Origin: Paenibacillus lautus NBRC 15380
Lineage (GTDB): Bacteria; Bacillota; Bacilli; Paenibacillales; Paenibacillaceae
Length of the DNA stretch: 64,000 nucleotides
Direction: 5' to 3'
Assembly: GCF_004000945.1 (NCBI RefSeq)
Contig: NZ_BIMF01000002.1
Location: 248,001 to 312,000, forward strand
Positions 1-7,793 of this stretch are shown in pieces. The first letter of the stretch is position 1; each line of letters starts with the position of its first letter. The notes beneath the pieces are model-generated. The model was given only the letters and a program-made list of their open reading frames with translations, was not told the DNA's origin and did no database searches. The position numbers and the translations under genes were made by a program.

Positions 1-343
1 ACTTCACCGGAGACGGATTCACAAGAGGCGTTTCAAATTCCTTTTTCAAAAACAGGTACGCAAGGCTGCCCTTATATAACCCCAAATACTCCCGCAGCTC
101 TTTTTTGTTGAGTTTCACGGATAAAGAGGTGCCGTCCGTACAGGCGGCCATCCCAGCCACTTTGTCGCCGTCAACGGCTACATAAAATTGATCCAGATTA
201 AACATGTGGGCAAAGGCTCTTGCGATTTGCTCCTGATCTTTAGAGAAATATCCAAGCCATTGCGAGAATCCTTCCGCAAAAATACGGGACATTTGAACTC
301 TTGCATCCATTCCTGATTGATCAGCTTTCCTAACGGTGAACAT
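1..343 (-). CDS. GNAT family N-acetyltransferase, N-terminal part (cut by window edge)
   Basis: The frame opens with ATG at 343 and runs off the left edge, giving about 114 residues. The start has an SD (AAGGAGG) 7-10 nt upstream. The readable part has the mixed alpha/beta N-terminal pattern of GNAT acetyltransferases, including a FYVAVDGDKVAGMAACTDG beta-hairpin that resembles the strand preceding the acetyl-CoA site. The acetyl-CoA pyrophosphate loop lies outside the window, so the family call rests on the N-terminal half. The gene begins two bases after the stop of the TetR gene upstream, so the two are co-transcribed and probably translationally coupled. The substrate is unknown. Confidence 0.7.
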   Translation of the reverse strand, partial: MFTVRKADQSGMDARVQMSRIFAEGFSQWLGYFSKDQEQIARAFAHMFNLDQFYVAVDGDKVAGMAACTDGTSLSVKLNKKELREYLGLYKGSLAYLFLKKEFETPLVNPSPVK

Positions 344-345
344 AG

Positions 346-954
346 TCAATCTCCCTCCTTAAATAGGAATGATGTAAGTACTAGCGGGGATGGCATAACA
401 AAGTTGTTTTTCAAAATCACTTTCATTTCAGCCAGGCCCTGCAAAGCCGAATAGAACAACACGGCCATTTGGTGAGCATCCCCGGAACGGAAATCGCCTG
501 ACTCCTGCCCCTTCTTGATAAGCGCGGTTGTAGCACGCAGCAGCCGATCATTAACCTCTAAAACCTCAACTTGCTTGGGATTGGCTGCACCACCGGAGAA
601 AAACAGCTGACTCATCAGTATCAGCAAATTGGCAAGCTCTTCTCCATTTTGCATATCGTGATAAATTTCGTCGACAAACAGCGCCATGAGTTTTTTCGGA
701 GAATCAGCTCCTTCAAACATTTGGGTGATTTTTTTCAAGCCGTCCAGTGCATATTCAACGAGTTCATTAAACAAGCTTTCTTTTGTTTTGTAATGCCGAT
801 ATAAAAGCCCGATGCTGATGCCGGCAACATCAGCGATGTCCTGCACATTCGTGGAGCCGAACCCTTTTTGAACAAATAGCTGCATCCCGGCCGATTGTAT
901 TTTTTGTCTAGTTGCGTTACGCATTTCTTCATATTGTTCCTTAGTACGTGGCAA
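346..954 (-). CDS. TetR/AcrR family transcriptional regulator
   Basis: A 202-residue regulator if translation starts at TTG (952-954), which sits 7 nt after AAGGAG and gives the typical TetR N-terminus MPRTKEQYEEMRNATRQKI. An ATG further upstream (990) lacks an SD and falls inside a palindrome, so I reject it. The helix-turn-helix is around residues 20-60 (FGSTNVQDIADVAGISIGLL then YRHYKTKESLF). The C-terminal ligand domain is divergent and the ligand is unknown. It is followed two bases later by a GNAT gene and preceded by a consensus promoter overlapped by a perfect inverted repeat, so it probably represses its own operon. Confidence 0.85.
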   Translation of the reverse strand: MPRTKEQYEEMRNATRQKIQSAGMQLFVQKGFGSTNVQDIADVAGISIGLLYRHYKTKESLFNELVEYALDGLKKITQMFEGADSPKKLMALFVDEIYHDMQNGEELANLLILMSQLFFSGGAANPKQVEVLEVNDRLLRATTALIKKGQESGDFRSGDAHQMAVLFYSALQGLAEMKVILKNNFVMPSPLVLTSFLFKEGD

Positions 955-973
955 ATTGCTTCTCCTTTTTATG

Positions 974-991
974 AATGAGTTTTTACTCATT
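974..991. promoter_or_regulatory. Palindromic TetR-type operator
   Basis: AATGAGT-TTTT-ACTCATT is a perfect 7+4+7 inverted repeat. It overlaps the -10 hexamer of the TetR promoter and lies upstream of the SD used by the TTG start. Position and symmetry fit an autoregulatory operator for the adjacent TetR protein; binding itself is inferred. Confidence 0.65.
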
Positions 992-1017
992 ATAAAATAT
1001 TGATATTGTAACAGCAA
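989..1017 (-). promoter_or_regulatory. Sigma-A promoter of the TetR-GNAT operon
   Basis: On the minus strand TTGCTG (1012-1017) is followed after exactly 17 bases by TATAAT (989-994). The -10 overlaps the palindrome at 974-991. Confidence 0.65.
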
Positions 1018-1292
1018 GCGAAGTATGGATACTTTTTTTCGTAAAGGCTGATTTTCGGCGAATGCACGAATGGCGTTTGGCATTGAATACCCCATTTTGA
1101 ATCGGTTATCGTACATCATTGAGCTTCATCTCACTCAAAAATTTGTAGCGGGGTATTGCAGAGTCGCAATAAAATAAGTCATAGTTTTTCATCATAGCAG
1201 AAACTTTTCAGTAAATGTTCACAGAACTTTCACTTACGAGGAGCTTTCCCCCATCTCTATAATGACAAAGGTAACTAGAAAGGATGAGGAAA

Positions 1293-1784
1293 TTGCCAAC
1301 AACGAAGAAAGAGAATTTTTATTTTGGTATGATGATGTGTGTGGGGATGGTCATCATGATGACGACCTACAATTTGATCACGAACGGATTGATTGGAAGA
1401 ATATCGCTGGTAGCCGTGCTCATGCAATTTGTTCTGGGCTTTATGATTGCCTTCATGCTGGAGTTGTTTGTTGTCGGACCCGCTGTCAAAAAAATCGTGT
1501 TTTCATTAACGCGTAACAATTCCAATAAAATCATCATGATCGTGGCGATGGCATTTTTTATGGTGATTGGAATGGTGACCTTTATGTCCATGTACGGACT
1601 GGCGTCCTTCTACTATGCAAACGGCCTCGGAGGAGAATCGGTGCTTGGAAGCTACTTCTCCATCTTCATTAAAAATTTTGTGTTTGCTTTGCCGCTTCAG
1701 CTCCTCATTGTAGGCCCGACCGTTCGATTCCTGTTTGGCAAGCTGAAAGCAAGCCGCATGAACGAATCCTTCACGACCGTTTAG
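1293..1784 (+). CDS. DUF2798 family membrane protein, two tandem repeats
   Basis: A 163-residue integral membrane protein if it starts at TTG 1293, which is 8 nt after AAAGGA and gives the family-like start MPTTKKENFYFGMMM. The ATG at 1284 abuts the SD and is less likely. Four hydrophobic segments lie at about 10-30, 40-62, 78-100 and 122-143. The two halves are related: ELFVVGPAVKKIV in the first matches QLLIVGPTVRFLF in the second, the tandem pattern of DUF2798. Its function is unknown. It is transcribed away from the TetR-GNAT operon and may share that regulator, but I found no second copy of the palindrome in front of it. Confidence 0.75.
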   Translation: MPTTKKENFYFGMMMCVGMVIMMTTYNLITNGLIGRISLVAVLMQFVLGFMIAFMLELFVVGPAVKKIVFSLTRNNSNKIIMIVAMAFFMVIGMVTFMSMYGLASFYYANGLGGESVLGSYFSIFIKNFVFALPLQLLIVGPTVRFLFGKLKASRMNESFTTV

Positions 1785-1807
1785 ATCGGGGGCTTCGCCG
1801 TAATAAC

Positions 1808-1833
1808 AAAAAAAGCCGCGATTGATCGCGGCT
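1808..1833 (-). terminator. Rho-independent terminator
   Basis: Stem AGCCGCGAT/ATCGCGGCT with a two-base loop, followed on the minus strand by seven T. It ends the FAD oxidoreductase transcript and may also stop the DUF2798 gene from the other side. Confidence 0.8.
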
Positions 1834-1925
1834 ATATTTATATTCAATATTCATCTGCACTTACATCCACATCCATACGTGATCCTCACATACGGAAACT
1901 TGCTATGACTGATTCATGGTTCTGA

Positions 1926-3071
1926 TCAACTGGACGGCCATGCTTGGGCTCCATCCATAGCTTTACGAACATCATAATCACGGATGTCGATATCCAGCGG
2001 CATTCGAAGCGCCAACTTTGCAAGTTGGCTCCCGATAAATGGACCCATCGTCAGTCCGGACGCGCCCAACCCGTTTGCCGTAATAAGGCCTTCCCAGCCA
2101 GGGACATCACCGATAACCGGAAGAAAGCCGGGTGTAAACGGACGAAACCCGACTCGTATTTCCTGAAACGTGCTGTCAGCTAGTCCAGGCGCCAAGGCCA
2201 ATCCTTTATTCAGGATTTCCTGCATGCCGCCGGCTGTCACTCTCGTATCGTAGCCTTCAACTTCATTTTCGTGAGTCGCCCCGATCACAATTTTCTGGTT
2301 ATCAAAAGAGAGCAAATATTGATCCGAAGGCGGCATGACGACCGGCCAGGTACCTGTATCTTGCTGGTCAGCCGCCTGTACGTGCATGATTTGGGCTTTT
2401 TGAAAACGAACCTGAAAGTGAATGCCTAATGGCTGAAGCAGTTGGTTCGCCCATGCACCGGCACAAACAATGACTTCATCGGCCGCGAAGCTATTAGCTC
2501 CTACAGCTGCTCCTGTTACACGATTTCCTTGATATAACAATGCGGCATCCCCGTTTATAAGCTTGGCCCCGTTCCTCTGTGCGGACCGGATCAGCGCATC
2601 GCGCAGCGCACGACCATCAATACGGGCGGCACCGCTAATATGAACGGAATGATAACCTTCACCTAGCAAAGGAAAACGTTCATGGGTTTCTTCCTCATTC
2701 AGCCGGGTAATCTCACCGATTTCCGGAGCATCTGTTTTCCTAATATGAGCCCGTTCCTCCATCTTGCGGATTTTATCCAAATCGTCATGAATGCTAAGAG
2801 CGCCGACTTGTGCGTAGCCTGTTTCTGTCTCGCCTTCGCTGATGAGTTCTTTCACTAACTCAGGGTAAAAACGTGCGCCGGCCTTGGCTAATTGGTACCA
2901 CGCCTGATTCCGCCTTTGCGACAGCCAGGGGCAGATTATGCCTGCTGCGGCATCCGTAGCCTGTCCTTTATCTTTGCGGTCTATAATAAGGACTTCCGCT
3001 CCCTTTTTTGCCAACTGATATGCAGTCGATGCCCCTAGTATACCCGATCCAATAACGATCACTTTCTTCAT
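1926..3071 (-). CDS. FAD-dependent amine/D-amino-acid oxidase family protein
   Basis: A 381-residue flavoprotein of the DAO superfamily (DadA/ThiO/glycine oxidase-like). The dinucleotide-binding motif GSGILG is at residues 8-13, followed by the acidic end of the second strand (IIDRKDKG) and a DAO-type AAAGIICPWLSQRR segment. A C-terminal flavin-contacting stretch (GFRPFTPGFLPVIGDVPG, then ITANGLGASGLTMGPF) is present, so the enzyme looks intact. The start is ATG 3071 with AAAGGG 9 nt upstream; longer in-frame starts lack spacing. It would oxidise a primary or secondary amine of an amino acid in the cytosol; the substrate cannot be read from the sequence. It is a single-gene unit. Confidence 0.85.
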   Translation of the reverse strand: MKKVIVIGSGILGASTAYQLAKKGAEVLIIDRKDKGQATDAAAGIICPWLSQRRNQAWYQLAKAGARFYPELVKELISEGETETGYAQVGALSIHDDLDKIRKMEERAHIRKTDAPEIGEITRLNEEETHERFPLLGEGYHSVHISGAARIDGRALRDALIRSAQRNGAKLINGDAALLYQGNRVTGAAVGANSFAADEVIVCAGAWANQLLQPLGIHFQVRFQKAQIMHVQAADQQDTGTWPVVMPPSDQYLLSFDNQKIVIGATHENEVEGYDTRVTAGGMQEILNKGLALAPGLADSTFQEIRVGFRPFTPGFLPVIGDVPGWEGLITANGLGASGLTMGPFIGSQLAKLALRMPLDIDIRDYDVRKAMDGAQAWPSS

Positions 3072-3198
3072 GCATGACATCCCTTTCCTTAAATCACTGT
3101 ATCCATTATAGCGAATGCAGGAAAAAAGTATAACGCCCACCATCTAAGGGGTTTGGAACGGCGGCTAAAGCATGTCAGCAGAAACATTTCTTCTATAC

Positions 3199-3221
3199 AA
3201 AAAAGCCGCCATATAGGCGAC
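3199..3221 (-). terminator. Terminator after the VOC gene
   Basis: Minus-strand hairpin GTCGCC-TATAT-GGCGGC followed by six T, 45 bases past the VOC stop codon. The stem has one imperfect pair. Confidence 0.65.
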
Positions 3222-3266
3222 TTTACATCCATATAATCTATAGTTGATCTTATGGCTCGGTTATTC

Positions 3267-3641
3267 TTATTTTTCCATGACAGCAAAATAGTTTTCTTCA
3301 TAATCCGCAAAGTTGAAAACTCTGCCGGAAGGCATAGTTACCACTTCGCCGACCGTGATATTGTGGCTGGTTAAATGGCTGTGCAGCATTTCGAAATTTT
3401 CCGTAAAAAACATTAAAGAAGGTGTGCCCAAATGTAATCCTGGCGACATTTTGGCTACGAATTCCTTATCATGCAAAATGATGCTTGTTTCTGCTTCCTT
3501 CGTTGGAGCGATTTCAATCCATCTCATTCCACCGTTGTTCTCTTCAGCTATGACCTGAAATCCCACCACTTCAGTCCAAAACTTCACAGCTTGATCCTGA
3601 TCATTCACGTACACCATAATTTGACCAACTTTGCTAATCAT
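3267..3641 (-). CDS. VOC (glyoxalase/bleomycin-resistance fold) protein
   Basis: A 124-residue single-domain vicinal-oxygen-chelate protein. It shows the beta-alpha-beta-beta-beta repeat (VGQIMVYVNDQDQAVKFWTE, GFQVIAEE, MRWIEIAP, SIILHD; then SLMFFTENFEMLHSHL, GRVFNFADYEENYFAVME), with candidate metal or ligand positions at the strand ends. Proteins of this size act as dimers and include glyoxalases, thiol transferases and antibiotic-binding proteins; which one applies here is unknown. SD GGGAG lies about 11 nt before ATG. It has its own terminator. Confidence 0.8.
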   Translation of the reverse strand: MISKVGQIMVYVNDQDQAVKFWTEVVGFQVIAEENNGGMRWIEIAPTKEAETSIILHDKEFVAKMSPGLHLGTPSLMFFTENFEMLHSHLTSHNITVGEVVTMPSGRVFNFADYEENYFAVMEK

Positions 3642-3801
3642 CGATTGTTACACTCCCTCGCATAAGTAAGTTAAATGTCAAACCAGCTTGCCTCTATGAT
3701 TCCTTTTCTCTTCAGATCATAACATGCCAGATGCATTTATATTTCTTATCCATTGCGAATTTTGGTTAAATATTGGATTAATTTCATATGTTGCACAATG
3801 T

Positions 3802-3841
3802 AAAAAGAAGTGCCCGTCAAAATATTTTGCGGACACTTCTT
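3802..3841 (-). terminator. Terminator of the ECF sigma operon
   Basis: Minus-strand hairpin with outer stem GAAGTG/CACTTC, an inner self-complementary CAAAATATTTTG, and a following run of T. It lies 30 bases past the last gene of the operon. Confidence 0.8.
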
Positions 3842-3871
3842 CACTTGCTGCGAAAAGGGTAGTCTAGTGAA

Positions 3872-4834
3872 TTATTTTATAGGAATATTCAACTCAAGAT
3901 CTTTCAATTGATTTTTGACGATCTCTCCGTTCTTATCCAGTTTGAATTCGCCTGACGTTGCATTGGGATCTTTGAATTCAGGTGTGAACGGCTTAATGAC
4001 AATAGATTTTACGTCCGCATCCGGAGCCTCCAGAATAAAGTCGTAATAATAATCACCGTTCTTGTTATTCTCATCAGTGCCTCTTCCCGATATTCGCTCC
4101 AGTTCATTACCTTGATCATCAAGGAAATCATACAGGATTGTTGAATCATGTCCACCCTTCAGAACAAACTGAACTCGGGTGGAATGAGCTGTAGAATGAA
4201 CCTGCTTTAACGTCAAGTGGAGATTACCCGCTTTTTTAGTAATGTTAGGTTCAAGAACAACCGGTTTGTTGACTTCTTTTTGAAACGGAATCTCCAATGT
4301 GAACGGTTTCTGAACACCTTCCAGATAAATTTTAGCCGTTAACTTGAACTTGTCAGGAAATGATTCAAGGTTGCCTCCAAGCAAGGATGCATCGCTCAGG
4401 ACCATAACCGCATGATTCGGATCGGAACCCGGTGTTGTGCCTAAGCTTGGTCTCTTCGCCAAATCCCCTCCACCATATTCGTGTATGGATTTGCCGTCAA
4501 TGAAGACATCCATTTCGCGGATAGAACCTTTATCGTGGATATATTCACCCATCTGCTCATCCCACTGGCCTCCGGTTAAACTGCCGGCAAACTCTTTACC
4601 GCTTCGCTTTAGTTCAACTTTAACATGGTTCCCGTCGTACAATGCTTTGGACGCTCCAAGGGTGATCCCTTGTTGGGTATCGCTAGCTACCTTGGATTTG
4701 TTTTGATCCAAGCTCTTTGACACTTGTGGCTTTGTTGCCGTTATACTCGCCGCTTGAGCAGTTCCCCATACTGCTCCTCCCAGAATCATACCTGTCAGTG
4801 CCACAGTACTCATTACTTTATACATGGTTTTCAT
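3872..4834 (-). CDS. Secreted DUF4179/DUF5643-like protein, stand-alone copy of the anti-sigma ectodomain (B)
   Basis: A 320-residue exported protein. The start is ATG 4834 with GGAGAG 7 nt upstream. It begins with a signal peptide (KTMYKVMSTVALTGMILGG, probable cut after TAQA) and has no later membrane segment or lipobox. The mature part aligns along its length with the extracytoplasmic half of the anti-sigma factor at 5855-7060 and with its neighbour at 4878-5825: shared blocks include YDGNHV, DGKSIH, DPNHAV, LTAKIYLEGV, ISGRGTDENN and IKPFTPEF. It lacks the sigma-binding and transmembrane parts. It is the last gene of the four-gene sigma operon. Its role is unknown; a diffusible sensor, ligand trap or envelope protein are possibilities. 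Confidence 0.75.
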   Translation of the reverse strand: MKTMYKVMSTVALTGMILGGAVWGTAQAASITATKPQVSKSLDQNKSKVASDTQQGITLGASKALYDGNHVKVELKRSGKEFAGSLTGGQWDEQMGEYIHDKGSIREMDVFIDGKSIHEYGGGDLAKRPSLGTTPGSDPNHAVMVLSDASLLGGNLESFPDKFKLTAKIYLEGVQKPFTLEIPFQKEVNKPVVLEPNITKKAGNLHLTLKQVHSTAHSTRVQFVLKGGHDSTILYDFLDDQGNELERISGRGTDENNKNGDYYYDFILEAPDADVKSIVIKPFTPEFKDPNATSGEFKLDKNGEIVKNQLKDLELNIPIK

Positions 4835-4877
4835 GTTTTTTCTCTCCATTCGATTTCTATTTTTTTATGTTCGTTCG

Positions 4878-5825
4878 CTATTTGACCAAAACGCGAATTT
4901 CAATATCCTTCATGTATTGTTTGATGATGTTGCCTTTGCTGTCCACCTTGTATTGACCGGAGGTACCATCTTTCAACTCGGGCTTAAAGGGTTTTATGGT
5001 GAATGAGTTCACATTTTTGCCCAGCCCATCAAGGAGGATATCATAATAGTAATCACCTTTTTTATTATTCTCGTCGGTCCCCCTGCCACTGATCATGTCA
5101 AGCTGTTTACCTTGATCATCCACAACATCAAAGGAAATTGAATTCTTGTCAGAACCTTTTAGTATGAGTTGTAGTCTTGTCGAAGTAGACGTTAGAGTAG
5201 CCTTGTTCAATATCATGCTCAGACCATTCGATTTCTTGGTGATATTTGGCTTTAAGACAACCGGCTTACCCGAGCCTTTTTGTATCGGAATATCCAAGGT
5301 AAAGGGCTTGCTTACACCTTCAAGGCTAACGGTGGCAGTGAGCTTGAATTTATCGGGAAACGCCTTGATGTTTCCTCCAAGCTGTGATGCGTCCGTCAGG
5401 GTAATGATCGCTGTGTTCGGATCAGCGCCTGCTCGCCAGCTTAAACTCGGTCTTTGCGACAGACTTCCGGAACCATGGATTGATTTGCCGTCGATCAGGA
5501 TACTCATGTCACGAATGGAACCTTTTTCCCTAACGTACTCATTCGTTTTGCTATCCAGTTTCCCTTCCGTAATTCCACCAGTAAATCCTTTGCCGCTGCG
5601 TTGGATCGTAATGCTGACATGGTTCCCGTCGTATACTGCCTTAGTTACCCGAAGAGTGATTCCTGATTGTGTTACAGATATGGCTGAAGCAGCAGCCATG
5701 ATCTGCGCAGAATTGCTGCTGGCACTAGTCTTCTCGGCGGCTGCGTCAGCATGACCCAAGACGGTTCCCCCAAGAAGCATGGCGGCGAATGCTGCCGTAG
5801 ACATGACTTTACATAATTTTTTCAT
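4878..5825 (-). CDS. Secreted DUF4179/DUF5643-like protein, stand-alone copy of the anti-sigma ectodomain (A)
   Basis: A 315-residue exported protein, SD AAGGAG 5 nt before ATG. The signal peptide (KKLCKVMSTAAFAAMLLGG, cut near HADA-A) is followed by a soluble domain only. It is clearly paralogous to the gene just downstream: signal peptides share KVMST, and ISGRGTDENNKKGDYYYD is nearly identical. It also matches the anti-sigma ectodomain, for example VYDG, FTGGI, DGKSIH and IKPFKPE. The gap to the anti-sigma stop is 29 bases, so it belongs to the same transcript. No enzymatic motif is visible. Confidence 0.75.
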   Translation of the reverse strand: MKKLCKVMSTAAFAAMLLGGTVLGHADAAAEKTSASSNSAQIMAAASAISVTQSGITLRVTKAVYDGNHVSITIQRSGKGFTGGITEGKLDSKTNEYVREKGSIRDMSILIDGKSIHGSGSLSQRPSLSWRAGADPNTAIITLTDASQLGGNIKAFPDKFKLTATVSLEGVSKPFTLDIPIQKGSGKPVVLKPNITKKSNGLSMILNKATLTSTSTRLQLILKGSDKNSISFDVVDDQGKQLDMISGRGTDENNKKGDYYYDILLDGLGKNVNSFTIKPFKPELKDGTSGQYKVDSKGNIIKQYMKDIEIRVLVK

Positions 5826-5854
5826 AGGATCTCCTTGATATGTCTTTTTGTATT

Positions 5855-7060
5855 TTAGCGTTGAACGTCATACAGTTTATCCAAACCGAGATGATTCACT
5901 GGAATGGTAATCTCCAATTCCTTCAGGTATGTCTTGACCATTTCTCCGTTGCTGTCGACTTTGTACAAGCCGCTGTTAGCTGCGGGATCTTGGAAGACGG
6001 GCAGGAATGGCTTGATCGTTATGGATTCTGGGGCATCTTCAAATCGGTCAAACATCAACTCCAGCCGCTGTTGTTGCTGTCGATCATCCCGGTAGACCCC
6101 CTTCCCGGAAATCTGGCCGAGTTCTCTCCCCCGATCATCCCAAACCTCGAACAGCAGATTAGGGTCTCCGTGCTTCCCTGACTTGTCCGTGCGTACCAGA
6201 TTCAAGATGAGATCTGTTGTGATTGGAGTGAATTTCAGCTGCTCCAGTGTGATTTGAAGTCCGTTCCATTCTCTTGTTTCTCCAGAAGAGACAGTAATTC
6301 GATCTGTATTTTTCCGAACAGGTACATGGAAGACATAAGGGGCATCAATTCCTTCAAGTGAAATTTTGGCCGTTAACTGGTATTGATCCGGCAAGGATTG
6401 ATTATGATTATCTGAACGAGAAAAGCCTATGAGTTCGTACAGTACAACGTTGGGATCCGAAGTGGGCTTACCAATCAGACCCGGTTTATCGCTTAGGCCG
6501 GGATCATGGATGGAGGTGCCGTCTATGAACATCTCCACATCCGTGATGGCACCTTTTTGATATCTATACGTTGTATCGTTGTCGTCCTGTTTGATTTCAA
6601 CATCCGATATTCCCCCCGTAAGTCCTTCACCCTCCCGCTTCACGGCCAGGGACAAACGAGTCCCGTCATATACAACCTGCGGTATTCGAATGGTCACACC
6701 TTCATGCGTTACGCTGGCGTTGGGTTCAGCTACCAACCCTCGCTCCCCCGCTGTTTGGAGCCCCAGATCATCAGCTAACCTGAAAATACTGCTGATCAGC
6801 GGTATTTTTTTTAAGGATTCTGCCATTGCCGGTGATACATAAGCACTGCTTATCACCCCAATCATGGCCGCCGCGGCAGTAGCTGCTACCAATCTGCGTA
6901 CCTTAGTGGAACGCTGTTGCTGATTCGATCTCGTCGACATCGGAAGATCTGTCAGAGAAGCGTAAACCTCGTCCTGATGACGGCGAATGATATCCGGAAC
7001 CTCGCTCCGAGGCGCCTTCCCTATCTCCCGAAGTTCTTTATCCAAGTCAAAAGGATTCAT
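5855..7060 (-). CDS. Membrane anti-sigma factor with DUF4179/DUF5643 ectodomain
   Basis: A 401-residue single-pass protein. Residues 1-55 form a charged cytoplasmic part that would bind the sigma factor; a membrane segment lies at about 57-76 (VAATAAAAMIGVISSAYV); the rest is extracytoplasmic. No zinc-binding HxxxCxxC signature is present, so it is not a ZAS-type anti-sigma factor; DUF4179 anti-sigma factors are a separate class. It overlaps the end of the sigma gene by 14 bases, indicating coupled synthesis, and is followed by two secreted genes that repeat its ectodomain. It probably holds the sigma factor inactive until an envelope signal is received; the signal is unknown. Confidence 0.8.
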   Translation of the reverse strand: MNPFDLDKELREIGKAPRSEVPDIIRRHQDEVYASLTDLPMSTRSNQQQRSTKVRRLVAATAAAAMIGVISSAYVSPAMAESLKKIPLISSIFRLADDLGLQTAGERGLVAEPNASVTHEGVTIRIPQVVYDGTRLSLAVKREGEGLTGGISDVEIKQDDNDTTYRYQKGAITDVEMFIDGTSIHDPGLSDKPGLIGKPTSDPNVVLYELIGFSRSDNHNQSLPDQYQLTAKISLEGIDAPYVFHVPVRKNTDRITVSSGETREWNGLQITLEQLKFTPITTDLILNLVRTDKSGKHGDPNLLFEVWDDRGRELGQISGKGVYRDDRQQQQRLELMFDRFEDAPESITIKPFLPVFQDPAANSGLYKVDSNGEMVKTYLKELEITIPVNHLGLDKLYDVQR

Positions 7061-7601
7061 AGGCCAGCTTCCCCTTCCGATTTTGTTTTACCTGATCAAA
7101 CAGTATTCCCCTCGCTCTGTGAAGACGCGCCCTCACAGCTCCATCCGTGATATAAAGCACGCTGGCGATTTCCTTAATGGGCAAATCCTGAAAATAGAAT
7201 AAGTGTATAACGATTCGAAGCGATTCATCTAAGCGTTCCACCGCTTCACGAAGGTCCAGCTTGTGGCTGTCTTCGTAATAGTTGGATGTTCGTACTCGCT
7301 CAGGCACTTCAGCCATGACTATAGTGCGCTCTCTGCTTCGAAGCAGTTGATTGCATTCATTGATCAGAATCCGAATCACCCAGGTTTTAAAGTACTTTGG
7401 TTTTTGTAATGTAGATAAAGATTTATATGCTTTAAGTGTTGTCTCCTGAAAAGCATCGGCACAATCTTCATCGCGTTTTAGAATGGACTTCGCCAAGCCG
7501 TACAGTTCGGGTTCCAGCCTCCGGAAGAGCTGGATAAACGCTTCACGATCTCCTCGCTGTGCTCTCTTGACTTCATGTTCCAATTCTCGCACGATATTCA
7601 T
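7047..7601 (-). CDS. ECF-type RNA polymerase sigma factor
   Basis: A 184-residue group IV sigma factor. Region 2 is visible around residues 10-95 (FIQLFRRLEPELYGLAKSIL, DAFQETTLKAYKSL, FKTWVIRILINECNQLLRS) and region 4 at about 120-170 (LPIKEIASVLYITDGAVRAR, then LHRAR). SD AAAGGAG sits close to ATG 7601. It heads an operon with the anti-sigma factor and two ectodomain paralogs. Such factors usually control their own promoter; I could not identify a convincing ECF -35/-10 pair in the 100 bases upstream. Divergent from the MFS operon. Confidence 0.9.
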   Translation of the reverse strand: MNIVRELEHEVKRAQRGDREAFIQLFRRLEPELYGLAKSILKRDEDCADAFQETTLKAYKSLSTLQKPKYFKTWVIRILINECNQLLRSRERTIVMAEVPERVRTSNYYEDSHKLDLREAVERLDESLRIVIHLFYFQDLPIKEIASVLYITDGAVRARLHRARGILFDQVKQNRKGKLAYESF

Positions 7602-7684
7602 CTCCTTTTGAGGGCCCTCTATAAGATTAGATGGACGAGTATATCGAAATGTTATATTTTTCGATAAAAAACTTCATGGGTACC

Positions 7685-7702
7685 CGTTTGACACATCAAA
7701 CG
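7685..7702. promoter_or_regulatory. Palindromic operator of the MFS-hydrolase-TetR operon
   Basis: CGTTTGA-CACA-TCAAACG is a perfect 7+4+7 inverted repeat that contains the -35 hexamer of the MFS promoter. It is the same architecture as the palindrome at 974-991 but a different sequence. The TetR protein at 10853-11740 is the natural candidate to bind it. Confidence 0.65.
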
Positions 7703-7716
7703 TTCATCGTTACTAT
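7688..7716 (+). promoter_or_regulatory. Sigma-A promoter of the MFS operon
   Basis: TTGACA (7688-7693), 17 bases, then TACTAT (7711-7716). The -35 lies inside the palindrome at 7685-7702, so repression by occlusion is expected. Confidence 0.65.
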
Positions 7717-7793
7717 TATAAATGACTTATTGGTTTTTTTAAAAACTATAAAGTTTAATTTTGCAAATTTTCAAAGAAAGTAGGTTCACCACC

